Shown: positions 12,448 to 24,400 of the stretch, piece after piece
Numbering within the stretch: the stretch's first letter is position 1
Layout: each line of letters opens with the position of its first letter
Assembly: GCA_014549065.1 (NCBI GenBank)
Contig: JACDOX010000008.1
Location: forward strand, 6,572,141-6,636,140
Direction: 5' to 3'
Source of the DNA: Cardinalis cardinalis
Taxonomy: Eukaryota > Chordata > Aves > Passeriformes > Cardinalidae
DNA length: 64,000 nt
Notes under the pieces: model-generated
What the model saw: the letters and a program-made list of their open reading frames with translations, nothing else
The model's database searches: none
Told to the model about the DNA's origin: nothing
Position numbers and translations under genes: made by a program

Positions 12448-12489
12448 TACATGAAAGGAAAGACCATGATACCATCAAATGCACTAGGG
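11893..12489 (+). CDS. Probable first coding exon of gene B: eleven tandem 17-residue repeats
   Basis: From the ATG at 11893 (A at -3) this exon encodes 199 residues and ends at a good donor, GGG|GTAAGA. Residues 1-183 are a 17-residue repeat whose consensus is roughly NMSKGFLPMEEPGLYPE. The invariant MS/IS pair recurs at residues 1, 18, 35, 52, 69, 86, 103, 120, 137, 154 and 171. A non-repeat tail follows (LFYMKGKTMIPSNALG). All units are exactly 51 bp, with no frameshift or stop. Between units 2 and 3 four of five base differences are silent, and between 5 and 6 three of five are, which hints at selection on this frame. There is no signal peptide or membrane segment. I do not recognise the repeat. 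Its link to gene B rests on the promoter just upstream and on phase-0 compatibility with every downstream exon. A separate small gene or a non-coding RNA remains possible. Confidence 0.6.
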
Positions 12490-15400
12490 GTAAGAAAACA
12501 GCTTTAAAGTTTCACTTAACATCTTCTGCATTTGACAGAAAACAAAGTCCAGTTTTGTGAGTGTGTTTGTATTCAACCTAGTGTGCAAATTTACTGTCTG
12601 ATGGGACTATACAGCAGTTCCTCTGCCTGAAGGAATTTAAGGTGAAATTTTCTCTTCTAGGCTGTCAGTGGAAAAACTCCTTCTGAATCTACTGGAGCCA
12701 AAACCAGAGAAGTCAGAGTAGTATGGGGACAGAAAAATATAAGAAAGGGGAAAAAAATGAACAGAGGGAGAAATTTTCTTCAGGGGATTGAATTGTCAGC
12801 TTTTTTTTCTTCTGCAATTAAATGCTACTTTTATTAAAAATTTCATATTTCTATATAAATAGCAAGATTTTGGCATGTATAATAATGTGTCAAACTCATT
12901 TTTTTATTGTTGAAAATGGGATAAGGACAGGATAGTGACCAGGAATAGAGAATCGAATTTCACTTACACAGTCCCTTTTTGGTTCTGATTTTTTAAAATT
13001 TTGCTTGCACTCTCTGCATTGTTTCAAGATTTGCATTTAGTTTTAAATGCCATACATTATGCACTGTTCTTTGAGCTCCCTGTCTGGATGAAGGCACATC
13101 ACTTCAGGAAGAACTTTGGACACAGAAGCAGAACATCTTCAACATTTTTTTGTAGAAACTGTCCTTTAATGGTGCTCTATGATGTGCTTCAAAAGGGGGC
13201 ACCCTACACTGTAGAAGTATTTTGGAACTTCTCTTTCCTGAAAAAGATTGAAACATTAGATTTAAAATTTTGCAACTGCAGTGTATCACATTCTGTGCTC
13301 AAAATCACAGATGATGTTCTGGGGTATTTTAAACTGAGGTTTAATATAGGTAAGAGCAGATTGCCAAAAGATCACATTCAAAAGAAAAAGCAAAACCTTT
13401 TTTACTGGATAGAGACACCTTCTAGTTACCTTACAGCTGTGATGGTCTTCCTTCATTTTCTCTTGAAAGGGTACCCCTGACATGGATTTTTTGCCAGTGT
13501 GCACCANAACATGTGGTGGTTTGTTCATTAATCCGAGTGCAGTAACACAGCTGGGTGTAACCAACAGCCCTTCTAATCGAGGTTTCATCATAAATTGTTG
13601 CAAGTAGAAATTAATTATCNATCCTGATAATGCTGCTGCTGTTGTTTTAACATTATCATTTATCGTTTCTTNCTTCCTTTCTTCAGGATGGAAACTCAGG
13701 CCTCGGTTCCTTGGGAGATGGTGAATGGCAAAAAAGGAAAGATGACGGTACTGGGGCAGACCAAGGTGATTTCAAGGTATTAAGAACAAGAACCAAAGAG
13801 TGCTAAGGGTTTTGTTTTTCTCAGAAGGGGAGAAGGCTCAGGTGGCAGCAGCATGAAGAATGATGGCAGCAGCTTGAGTGTTACAAGGGAAAGGCCCCTA
13901 AATTTATTGCTTGAATAATTTTATTCCTCTTATATTTATAATTTTCATAGAACATNGAATGGTTTGGGTTGGAAGGCACCTTTAAAGGTCGCCTTNTTCC
14001 AAATTCCTGCANTGAACAGAGACACCTTCAAGTGGACCAGGTGGCTCAGTTTCCATAATTAATTCCTGTTACATTTTCTTTGGAACAGGCTGAATATTTA
14101 GTATTTTAATGTCTCACTTACTTGTACAAGAAATCCACTAGTGAGCTTTCTGTTCCACAATACCTTTTGTAACTGAAAGGGCCAAAAGTAACAGTGAGAC
14201 ATGCTCTGCTGCAATGGATTTGGTAGCATGATCTCCATCCTTGCAATTTATGAGGGAGTCCTGGATTATTGAACCCTGATCTTTTANAACTACTGTGCTC
14301 CATCAGGAAAGAAACTATAGAGGGATTCTGTAAAAGGAGTGATGCTTGAATGTGCTAGGGATATTTCTGGGACATGGGTGCCAGTCAAAGATTTTTTTTT
14401 GTTAGAAATTACTGGTTTTGATGGGAGTTTTCATTCTGGTATTGTGTGGTGAGTCTGGGCATTATTTCCTATCTGCATATGGAGAGGTTTGAGTGATTCA
14501 TATAACAATTTTGTCCCATGAAGTGCTTGCTTCTGAAGCAGATAATTCTGTGGAAATTTGCAGTATAGTTTATGCCGACAAGTTCTACTGAGGCAAAATG
14601 AAAAGTCTGAAAGTTGAAATCATACTGTGAACAGGCAGACAGACTTTGTGATAAGCTGCGCAGTTCTGCTGCGGTTTGGATGCTCACAAATTTAAACAAA
14701 TTCTTATTCATATTCACTGGATTTTTTGTTTTTTCACATGCACTCTTCAAAATTTAGCTATTGTGTTTTCCCAGTATTAGGATTATTACTAAAAAAAATT
14801 AATAGTGGTGTTAAAAGATGATACTGTATTTTCACAGAATATATTATATAAGTCTAGGGTCTTTGTGGCATTTCTTCTTGCAAATATTTAAGTTACAATG
14901 TCTGGTTTCTCTAGCCTGGGGAGATACTAANATTCTGGATCATGTCTGGGATTAAGAATTCTGTAGATAGTAAAAACAGGTGGAAAAAATCATTGATCAA
15001 TTTTTGGTATAATATCTGTTCCTTACAAGGGGTCAGGAACTTTAAAGCACAATGAGAGAAAGAAAAATATTTGAGCTCCTGGGTTATAATTACTTAGGAT
15101 AATTATACATATGGCAAGTAACTTCTTGTCTCCATTTCTTAATCCCACACAGAGATGTGTTTGTTTTTCCATTGTGTGCTCAGGATACAGACTTAGATCA
15201 ATGACTTTTAAGACTCATGAAATTTAAGGGGACAGATGTGACAGGAGCAGACCAAAGGAATCATCTGATATATCCATAACCTTCTTCTAGACCACTAAAT
15301 CACTGTCTCACATTGAAGGATTACTTTTTACATNATAAAATTACAAAATTCATGACAATGCATTGATGACAGACTGAGTTCTTTTTGCATGTGGTTACAG

Positions 15401-18400
15401 AGGCACTGTTTTCATCTATGTTCAGAATTCCACACTCCAGCCTATGCACTTGTATGATCATTATTTGGCTAGACCAACAATCATTCATTCATGTAAAGGA
15501 TGCATATATATTTTTCTATCCTCCTAATTTTTTCTCAAATAATAATTTTTCATCACTGAAACTACCAGAAGACCTAAATATGAGTGTCTCTGCCTGCTCA
15601 GAGGGATTGTCTGTTAGAAACCTCTGACAGCATTTGCCAGCAACTGCATGTGTCTTTACACCAATGTGCTGATTTTTATCTGCATTAAGAAATCTGTATT
15701 ATTTGGGCCTTGGCTGGTACTTAGGCCCATGCTACAGTAACAGGCANAGCCAGCTCTGGTATTTCACACCATTAGTGTTTGTACCAAAATATTTGAGGAT
15801 TGCAGCAGGTCTCATATAATAATGCATGTGAAGGAAGGGGAGGGGAACAATTGGATGCATAGTTCTAAATTCACCATGAGCCATGTTTTAATAAGGCTAA
15901 GATGCATCATATCTCAGGTCAAGTCATACCTCATTTCCCTGCCAGACATGGGCTGCTTGTTCTTTCAGAGTTGTGCAGCTGGGACAGCTGCAGCCCTTAA
16001 ACAGAAGAGGGACAGGTTAAGCTCTGACCCTTGTGCAAAACAGGAGCTCTAGTTCCTGCTGGCTTTTGGAAGCTGGAAGCAGCTCTTGAGATCATGGGAA
16101 GGGTGGGGAGCTGCCACACTGCAGAGCAAGATGTGACATCTGCTTCTGGTGCAGGTTGGGCTCGGTGATGCGAACAGCAGCTGAGGCAGGCGGGAGGGCT
16201 GGGGCCAGGCTCCTTGGCAAGGACATGGACTGGACTCGCACGGGGGCCAGAGCCTGCTGTCAGGAGCAGCTCCAGCCCCAGGCTCAGCCTCCACTGGAAA
16301 GGCAGGAGTCTGCTCCTGAGCCAGCCCCAGCCCCACAGTGCTTGCAGCAGCATGGCTCCAGCAGCAGCTCTGCTCAGCTGCAGAAGCTGGTCTGAGCCCA
16401 GGTGCCTCCTCTGCCACCCTCAGTGTTGGCATGGGGTTGCCTAAAATACAGACTGCTGAAATTACACATTCCAGCACACCTCCCACTTCAAAAATGAACC
16501 TCACAGAATCAAATGGGGCCACTTCCCATCAGCTCAAAACTTTGAAATATAGTTTGTCTAATCCATATTTGACAATATGCAAAAGTGCAAAACATCTGTA
16601 CCTGAGATAGCCCTATAAATGCCCTTGAGAATTGGTAGTCAGAAAGAGATATTTTCAGAGTGTGATGCATGTCCTGTGGTAATGTCCACCTTAGGATGAG
16701 AATCCAGAAATGTTAAACAGCTGTTAGACATAAACACTAATTTTACAGCTATCTGGAATTAGGTGTAAAGAGTCTCAACCCTCAGATGGTTCATGCTCAG
16801 CCTAGTTTCTTTCTGTCATATTTGTTATACTTAGGGAGGGCAGAGCACTATAAAAAGGCACTNGGGTTTTTTATGAGTGGACTAGCCTATTGCTCTGGAT
16901 ACAGTTTTACATATGGAAATAATTTTGAACATTCAGTTGAACAGTTGAAGTTTTCAAATAGACCTATTTTTCAAAATCTGAAGGAGTCTGTCTGATTGTT
17001 AAACATGTGCAAACACTAAAAGGTGATGGTAATATTAACAGGGCTATGCAACTAGCCTGAGTTATCAATCAAATAAAACATCTCTGCAGATTTATATAAT
17101 AAGGAACAGAAATAATAAATAATGCTTTTATTTATTAAATATAATTATACATCTCTGCATTTCTGGGATCACTGTGCAGTGAGAGTATCCATCTTGTGTT
17201 GATCAGTATTTGAAGCTTTTGTTCTTGGAAATGTCTTTCAAGCACAGTATAATGCACATAGTCTCATTCCTCCAAAGTTTTCTGAGTACAATGACGGATA
17301 TATGTATGAGGAAGCAATCATCTGAAGGATACAATTCTTATGACCTTGCACATACCTGTCATGCTCCTGTGGATGTGGAAAAATTTTCCCTGCTGGAACC
17401 AGGGTTACTGTGGCTGTGTGCCTGAAAGGGGCTTTTCCATCTGGGTGTTGGCATTTTAAATTCATTGGTACCCAACCAAGACTTCTGCTACTCCTGATGA
17501 AAAGGTGGTCTGATCAGAAGAAATGTTACTATTAAAGCCCACGAAACACACAGCTGGTGGGAAGCACTGCCGTGGCAGCAGTGATCATCAGCATCACCTG
17601 CATGCCCACACACAGCCCCATAGCCCTCAGCTGAGGTGCCCTCCCCAGCCTGGAGGAGGTGAAGGAAGGAAGCAATTAGAGCATCTCTTCCATCGTGGAG
17701 CCTGATTTTGTCAAGAATGAGGAAGAACTTCAGAGAGGTGGCCCAGAGCAGCAGGTCTGGGCAGCCTGCCACGGGGAATCCCAGCACATCCCACAGCATC
17801 CCATGGCTGCAGCAAGCTGGGACAGGGATTGGTGAGTGATGTTCACAGCCTGAAGTGTCCTGACTGCAACTGTAAAAAACTCACACACACTCTTTAGGGA
17901 GACCTGACTCTCAGACAGCTCAAGGTAGACTTTCACACACCACCAGCTCTCGATGCACCATCAGCAAGGAATGATTTGGTCTCTGGCTACCATCTAGTTA
18001 AATTAGCACTTGGAGATGAGGAAACATCCTGCAACATCCTGGGAGTGATTTCATTTCAGCAGAATGGTTCTCTGAGCCAGGAATGCAAGAATACCTTAGA
18101 CAAGGCAAGGAATTGATCTTTGCCAGGAAAGGCTGCTTAGCTAGTAGATGACGTTGAAACAGATAGAGAAATTATTACTGGGTGATTGCAGGAAAAGTGT
18201 GTGGATAGAGAGGAAGTTTTTTTTCATGGGTTCCATAGATGACACACGTTTTTTCAGGTTGGTGTGTAGAAATGGCTTTTTCAGTCATTGTAAAAGTAAA
18301 TTGATTGTGCTAGAGGTATTTTTAAATCTTGTCTGATCTTTGCAGGATGGTTTGTGGAATAGTATGCACTGCAGTTCCACTGGAATAGGTAATGGTACCA

Positions 18401-21400
18401 GCACACTGTCACACGTAGTTTTCTTTGCTGCCTCCTCACAGTTTTGCACCTAGCATGAGAAGGACCACCTACTCATGAGACCAGGTGGAACACATTCCAC
18501 ATTTCATGTAGAAAATCAGTAGCTAAGTATCTGGTTGCAAGATACCTGCTTATTGATGATGATACAGTTTTCACTGTATCATCACTGTTTCACTATTAGT
18601 TTATAGCTGCTTTGGAATAAATACCAATCTAAAAAGAGCAACAATCAAATCTGAGAATGTATTGACAGCTCCTGAAGGTTCAAAAGTAAGTTCTCTTATC
18701 TGGATCAGTGTTGTTGGATGACTGGTCTCTGTTTTGGGAAGGCAGCTGCAATATTCTGCAATCTAATAGAGCATCTATGCTAAACCAAGCACACAACACA
18801 AAAAAAACCCCTTAAAAGGATTCACCCAGCACACATTTGACTGTACTGTTGGGGAATTGTGTGATTGGGGTATCTACAGTAAGTGAAGGGCTGAATGTTC
18901 ATACTATTGATGTCACAAGCTGGAAAGATGTAGCTAGCTGATGTCCATGCTGGCAGAGTCTGTTAGATGAAGAGGCCTAAAAGCTGAAGAAATAAAGCTA
19001 CTGAGAGAAAAGCAAGTTGAAAAAACAAAACAAAAAGATAAAGAAGTAGAGTCCCCGTCACCCTCTGGTCTCATGGACTCTTGTTTCATTAAGGAGTCGT
19101 GCCATTTTAGAGCTCCACAGCCACTTATGACAGGATGTGTTACACACCTAAACTAGTGGAGTAATTTACAGCCATGCTTCTTGAGATGGATGCATGCCAC
19201 ACATACCTACATCTGAATATAAGCATGACTTTAAAGAGGCTGCAGAGGCACAAATGTTCCAGGAATGCAGACAGCCTGCATCACCTGAGTGCTCATGGCA
19301 GAGAAATTTCTGTTTTCAAATTCTTACTCCTCAGCTGGGAGAAAGTGGGTATCATTCACATGACAGAGGAATCCCTGACTTATACCAATGTAGTAACTTA
19401 GTGCCAAGTATCATACTATGTTGCTTTTTTTTGTGGGAAGAGCTATAAAATCAGAAGAAGAGACTATGAGGTGTAGTTTACATTAGATGGAGCTGCTGTT
19501 TGGAGAATCCCAGTAAAACTTCATTTCCCTGGGACTTCAGAGAAACTAGCACTGTACAGCCTACTCATGCACTGGCACCTCAGAGTGCTATACTGCATGC
19601 ATGCTGCATGTTCCACATACATGAGCACAAGTTGGGAAACACCAAATTGAAGACAAGCTGACAAGTTGGCAATTTGCTGTGGTGGAAACTTCCCTGTGTA
19701 TGGAACCTCATTAAAAAGCAGCAGCTTTTTTTTTTTTTTTCTCATAAAGATATCATAATAGGTGTTAAGCAAACAGAATAACAGAACCTCTGTCTTTTGT
19801 TTTATACATGTGTGATTGCTATTTTCTTTGTCTCTATAACTAGACCCTGGTACATCATGGATGTTATAGCTGTCCCAGCTGCTATTTAAATACATTTCTT
19901 TTGTTTAAGATGTCACCGGAATTAATTAAAATAGCAAATCCTCCTGGGAGCAGAAGAACTGGCAAGGCCTGATCCCCGGGTGCCTTGTACCCTCCCTCTT
20001 GTCCTTGCTACCGCCACCGGCAGGTGCCGCGGCTGTCAGGACTGACGCCTGGCTCCTGCCTTTCCTCGNGTGCCATCTGCCTCTCCCCTAGGGCAAGCAC
20101 AGGTCCTGATTACTGCAACTTCTGTGAGCCACTGATTTTTTTGATTTTTTGGGGTTTTTTCAGTAACATTTCAGTAAATCCTTTTGTNTCTCTAAGAATT
20201 GATTTCCCCATGCCAGAGAGGGAAAATCTGGCTAACATGTTAGGAAGTCATTGCATGGAAACCAGGAAGAAGGTGGTCAGATGGCAGAAACCATCTAATA
20301 TTCTTTAAAAGAAGAAACCCAACCCAAGTTTTCTCCTATCTAAGAATCACAAATTGCTTTGCAAGCAATGAATTCATTGGCTCTCACTCAAGCAGTGCCA
20401 CTTGTCAGTGGAAGCGTTGCCAGAGCTGATCCAGGAGCTGGCACCACCTTACACAATCTTTGGAGATAAATGCCTGCTACAATTTCCCCCATGTTTATGC
20501 AGAACCTAANGACCAATGAGTTTCTGCCTTCTAGGGCATATGCTGAGGTGCCTAAGCTCATTCCTAACATGTGAGTGTGGTGATCCACTTTGCTCATTAC
20601 CCAGCTGAGAAGAAGGGTAAATTAACAGGGTGTAGAACTGTATTAACATGGGCTATACTGTTTCTAAAATCTGAACCGGTGGCTTCGCACAGGGTAGCTC
20701 TGAGGACATATCCTTCCACCAGTTGTCTTCAAATTTTGCAGCTTCTGTAAGGATTTTTCTCTTTCAAGAGCAATTAAAATAGAAGGTAAATAGATTTTGT
20801 TGGTTGAATTTCAAGAAGAAGCGCTCAAAAAAGAAAAAAGTCATCCATTTCTTGAGACACATATAACAGGGGTGGAAATAACAATGGTTTTAAAGAACTC
20901 TGTAAAAAGATTTTAACATAATATGATATGTTAGAGGAAAGAACAGAGGATTCCAATCAATATTGGAAAAGTAATTTGTTGTGATGAAAGAGGCATAGTT
21001 ATCTTTCCATCTGTAAATAAGACCCTTTTTTTCTGTTCTCTTGATGGAAAAAGAAAATTGGTTTAAGTGAGGTTCTTCCAGTTTCTGTCTTAACATCTAT
21101 TTTGTCTGGTTGTTTATGATGGTTATAGGAAGTCTCTGAAGTGCTATAGAAATAGAAGGATGCTCCTAAATGAGAGGAAACCTGTTTATAAAAATAGCAA
21201 TTGTCAAAAAGAATGATTTGTGGGGCTCTGCTGTAACCACTTATGCAGATGGAAATGTTTCTAGGAGTGTGAGGAAATAGCCATGTGTCACAGCCCCAGG
21301 AAATGCTGATTTATTTATTGGCTTGGTCAAAATAACCTTTTGCATATAGCTCTGAGCCAGAGACAGGTTTATGGAATGAGCCAGCAGGAAATTGTGTTCC

Positions 21401-24400
21401 TTAGAAGAAGGAACTCACATTTATCTTCTAATAATAAATAGGAAGAGGTCCCTGCAGCCACAAAAGCTGGAGAGACTTGTTTTATAGAAGATTAAGGCCG
21501 AGATATTTAAAGGGAACAAAGGAAGTTTAGCACTTTCAGTCTTTATGTTTTTTTTGGAGGAAGGTAGAATGTTTTATTTTTCTCCAAAGGCAACCCGTAC
21601 CTAAATCTTTGGATCCTAAATCCTCTAGAAACAATTTGTAGCCATTGATTTATCTCATAGTTGTGATTTACAAAAGCTCACATTACTATTACTCTTTTTC
21701 TTGTACAATTGTAAATTGCAGTAAATCAATGTTTCTGAAGCAGAAAAGCACCTCTTAAAAAGTAGTACTTTGGGTTTATCCCACAGGAATCCACAACAAC
21801 AGATATTCTCCGCAGCATTGTTTTTCAATGCTATGGGACCATATGGGTGGTTACTAGGGGGATTGACTGTAACTCTAAGACTGATGGCATTTTTACAACT
21901 TCATCATGGTGCCCACCAGTGCATTTAATCTGTTCAAGAGACTTACTGTAGTTATATTGTAGACTAGACTCAGCAATTTCCGAGTGAAAGGTTTTGCAAA
22001 CATCTCGCAGGCTGTGTCAATTGTCAAAGATTTATTCCTTTTTGGAATTCAGAGTCTTTTCTGCTCTGATGAGCAATCTGGAGCCTCAGAGTCACAAAGC
22101 AAAAAAACAGTGAAATGTGTAAAATGGTAAGACATTTTTAACAGCAGAAGCTGCATTCTGCAAAATAGTGAGATAATTGGCCCAAGTTTTACGAGCTGTA
22201 TTTGTGCTTTGTGGCACCCAGTTAGTTTGCACATTTGTAATTTTTTCCCACCAAAGGCTTATTCAGACCCCCTTTTTACTGTTCCTCTCTAGATAGAATC
22301 CTCTCCTTGCTACCTGTTGACTGTAAGGATCATCCGGATGAGAAATCTCCAGCGAGTGGATGCCTGTAAGTGTCTCCATTCTTAGTGGCAACTCAGGAAA
22401 CAGGCAAATTATATCTTTTATAATTTTGTAACAACTTTTTCTTAGTGTTTCTGAAATAGCCCAGTGTTTATGTAAACTAATTATTATAAACAAGGCCAGT
22501 CTTTGCTGCTGTTTCATTGTTCTCCCTGTGCTTTCTGACTGGTTTCAAGACCTGAATGTCCTTTTGGGAATAAGTACTTTCTGTCAAAGAAAGGAGAGTT
22601 TCTGACAGAGGTAGATGAAAGACTCTATTCCATGTTTTCAAAAACAAGGGGTAATTCTGCTGATGGGTTGTAGTGCCTTGGGAAATGTGGCTGGGAGGAG
22701 CAAACCTTTTCAACATCCTCAGTCTTGGTTCTGACAAAGAGGAATTGAACAGGGAAAAGCTTTTTACAATCATTATGAGCAGGCTAATGCCATCATTAAT
22801 TACACTGAGGACAGTTAAAAAAACATACTAACTGAGGGCTGGATGCCTGTTCCTTTCTAAGGCTTCTGCAGCAGATTTGCAGTTGAGCAAGAGTGTGGGT
22901 CACGTGGCAGGAAAGTGGTGGGAAGGGAGTAAGTTGGAAAGGAAAACACCACTGTTCTGTAAAAGAACACAGGCTATCCACATGTGCGCTGTGGAGCAGT
23001 GTTCCCCACAAAATAGACAAGTTAACAGTTTGTTTTGTTTGAGTAAATAGAGCTGTGTGAAAGGATTCCAAAATTAGTTTGAGCATGAGCTTGGCTTGAG
23101 TTTGAGTGTAACCCTCACAAGTCTCTTGATTCTCCTGTTTTGCTGTGAGCAGCAGTGATTGACTCTCTAATGTCTTGCACATGAAGAGTCAGAAAAGATT
23201 TTCTGAGAGACAAAGATCTGGATTTACCATGCAGTACCATTCCTGTCTTACCTTGTGGTTGTCACGTGTTTTTCTGGGAGATGGATCAGAGGACTTCCCT
23301 GTGTCACAGCTCTGAGTGAGGCAGACAACAGCTGTATCCTAGGTCACATCACTGGGCTGCACGCTCTGCACCTCCCTCCTGGTCCATGGCTGTGGCACAT
23401 GAGTGGTGAAGCAAGAACACAAAAAGGTCTCATCAGGGACTCATCTCAGATCTTCTGTGTGTCAGGCAACAAGGCAAATAATGAGGTTGTAGAAACAGAT
23501 TGTGCAAGCAGAACTGAGGCAACATTTTGCATTAAATATACAGCTGACTAGTTTGGCTGCATCTACTCATATAATTAAGGATTGCTTGATTAAGGATTGC
23601 TTGATATGCTTTGTATCTCAACGTACAGTTAAGATGTACAGGAATGATGAATCACATAAGCAGAATAAGGTGCTTGCCAGCCAAACAGCCATCAGTCATT
23701 GATCTGAAATGATAAAGCCAAAGTCATATAGTAGTTACAAAAAATCACCTTTAATGCATTTTAAAATCAGTAGCATTACTTCTAGATTATTCAAACACAT
23801 ATTTTCACAATTTCAAAATTCTTCAAAGTAATATTGTCTGCATGGAATTTACCAGATTAAAATTAAAAAAAAAAACCACTTGAGGAAACAGAATAACTTG
23901 AAACAACTTTTACATCCAGAGGGACTGAATAGTCTACAGTCCTTAAGTGTGAAACTGAAATTATTGAGGAGGAAATGGAAGCTCTTGCTACAAAACAGAA
24001 GAGGCAAAGAAGGTGAATAAGGAGTCATTTTTCACAAGGAGGCTAAGAAACAAGAGTGGTGGGAAGGTAGAATTAAAGCGGACGATATGACTCTAGACAA
24101 GTACAGTGAAATTGCTGTCAGAATCTCATTTTTAAAGCCAAACTAAGATATGAAATGTGAAGTAGAGCAAGACAGGCAGAAGGCTAGGCCTACTCAATAT
24201 TTTCCAAACTTCTCCAGTGGAGGAATTCTTATTTTACTCAGTAGGAATATGTTAATTTCTCAACAACTTTTTTTAGAAAAAACAGATGACAGAATTAAAC
24301 TTTGTTGTTGTTCCTGCACTGTAATGTTAAAAAGTTGAAAACCAATCATTGAGCTGTCTATTGACCTATCACAATTCATATATCATTTTTCAAGCAGTTC

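Larger units (their letters stand above)
13777..22292. other. Long intron of gene B upstream of the C2 exons
   Basis: About 8.5 kb with no coding exon that I can support. It holds the reverse CR1 fragment at 13945-14054, a moderately G+C-rich patch at about 16060-16430, a poly(T) run near 19727-19740 and a perfect 12-bp-arm hairpin at 18557-18584. Open frames here (for example 16049-16522 on the minus strand) lie in the G+C-rich patch and have no other support. Confidence 0.5.

Noticed and set aside
16049..16522. Overlapping minus-strand open frames of 157 and 118 codons
   Set aside because: They lie in a G+C-rich patch where stops are rare, two frames are open at once and no protein family is recognised.
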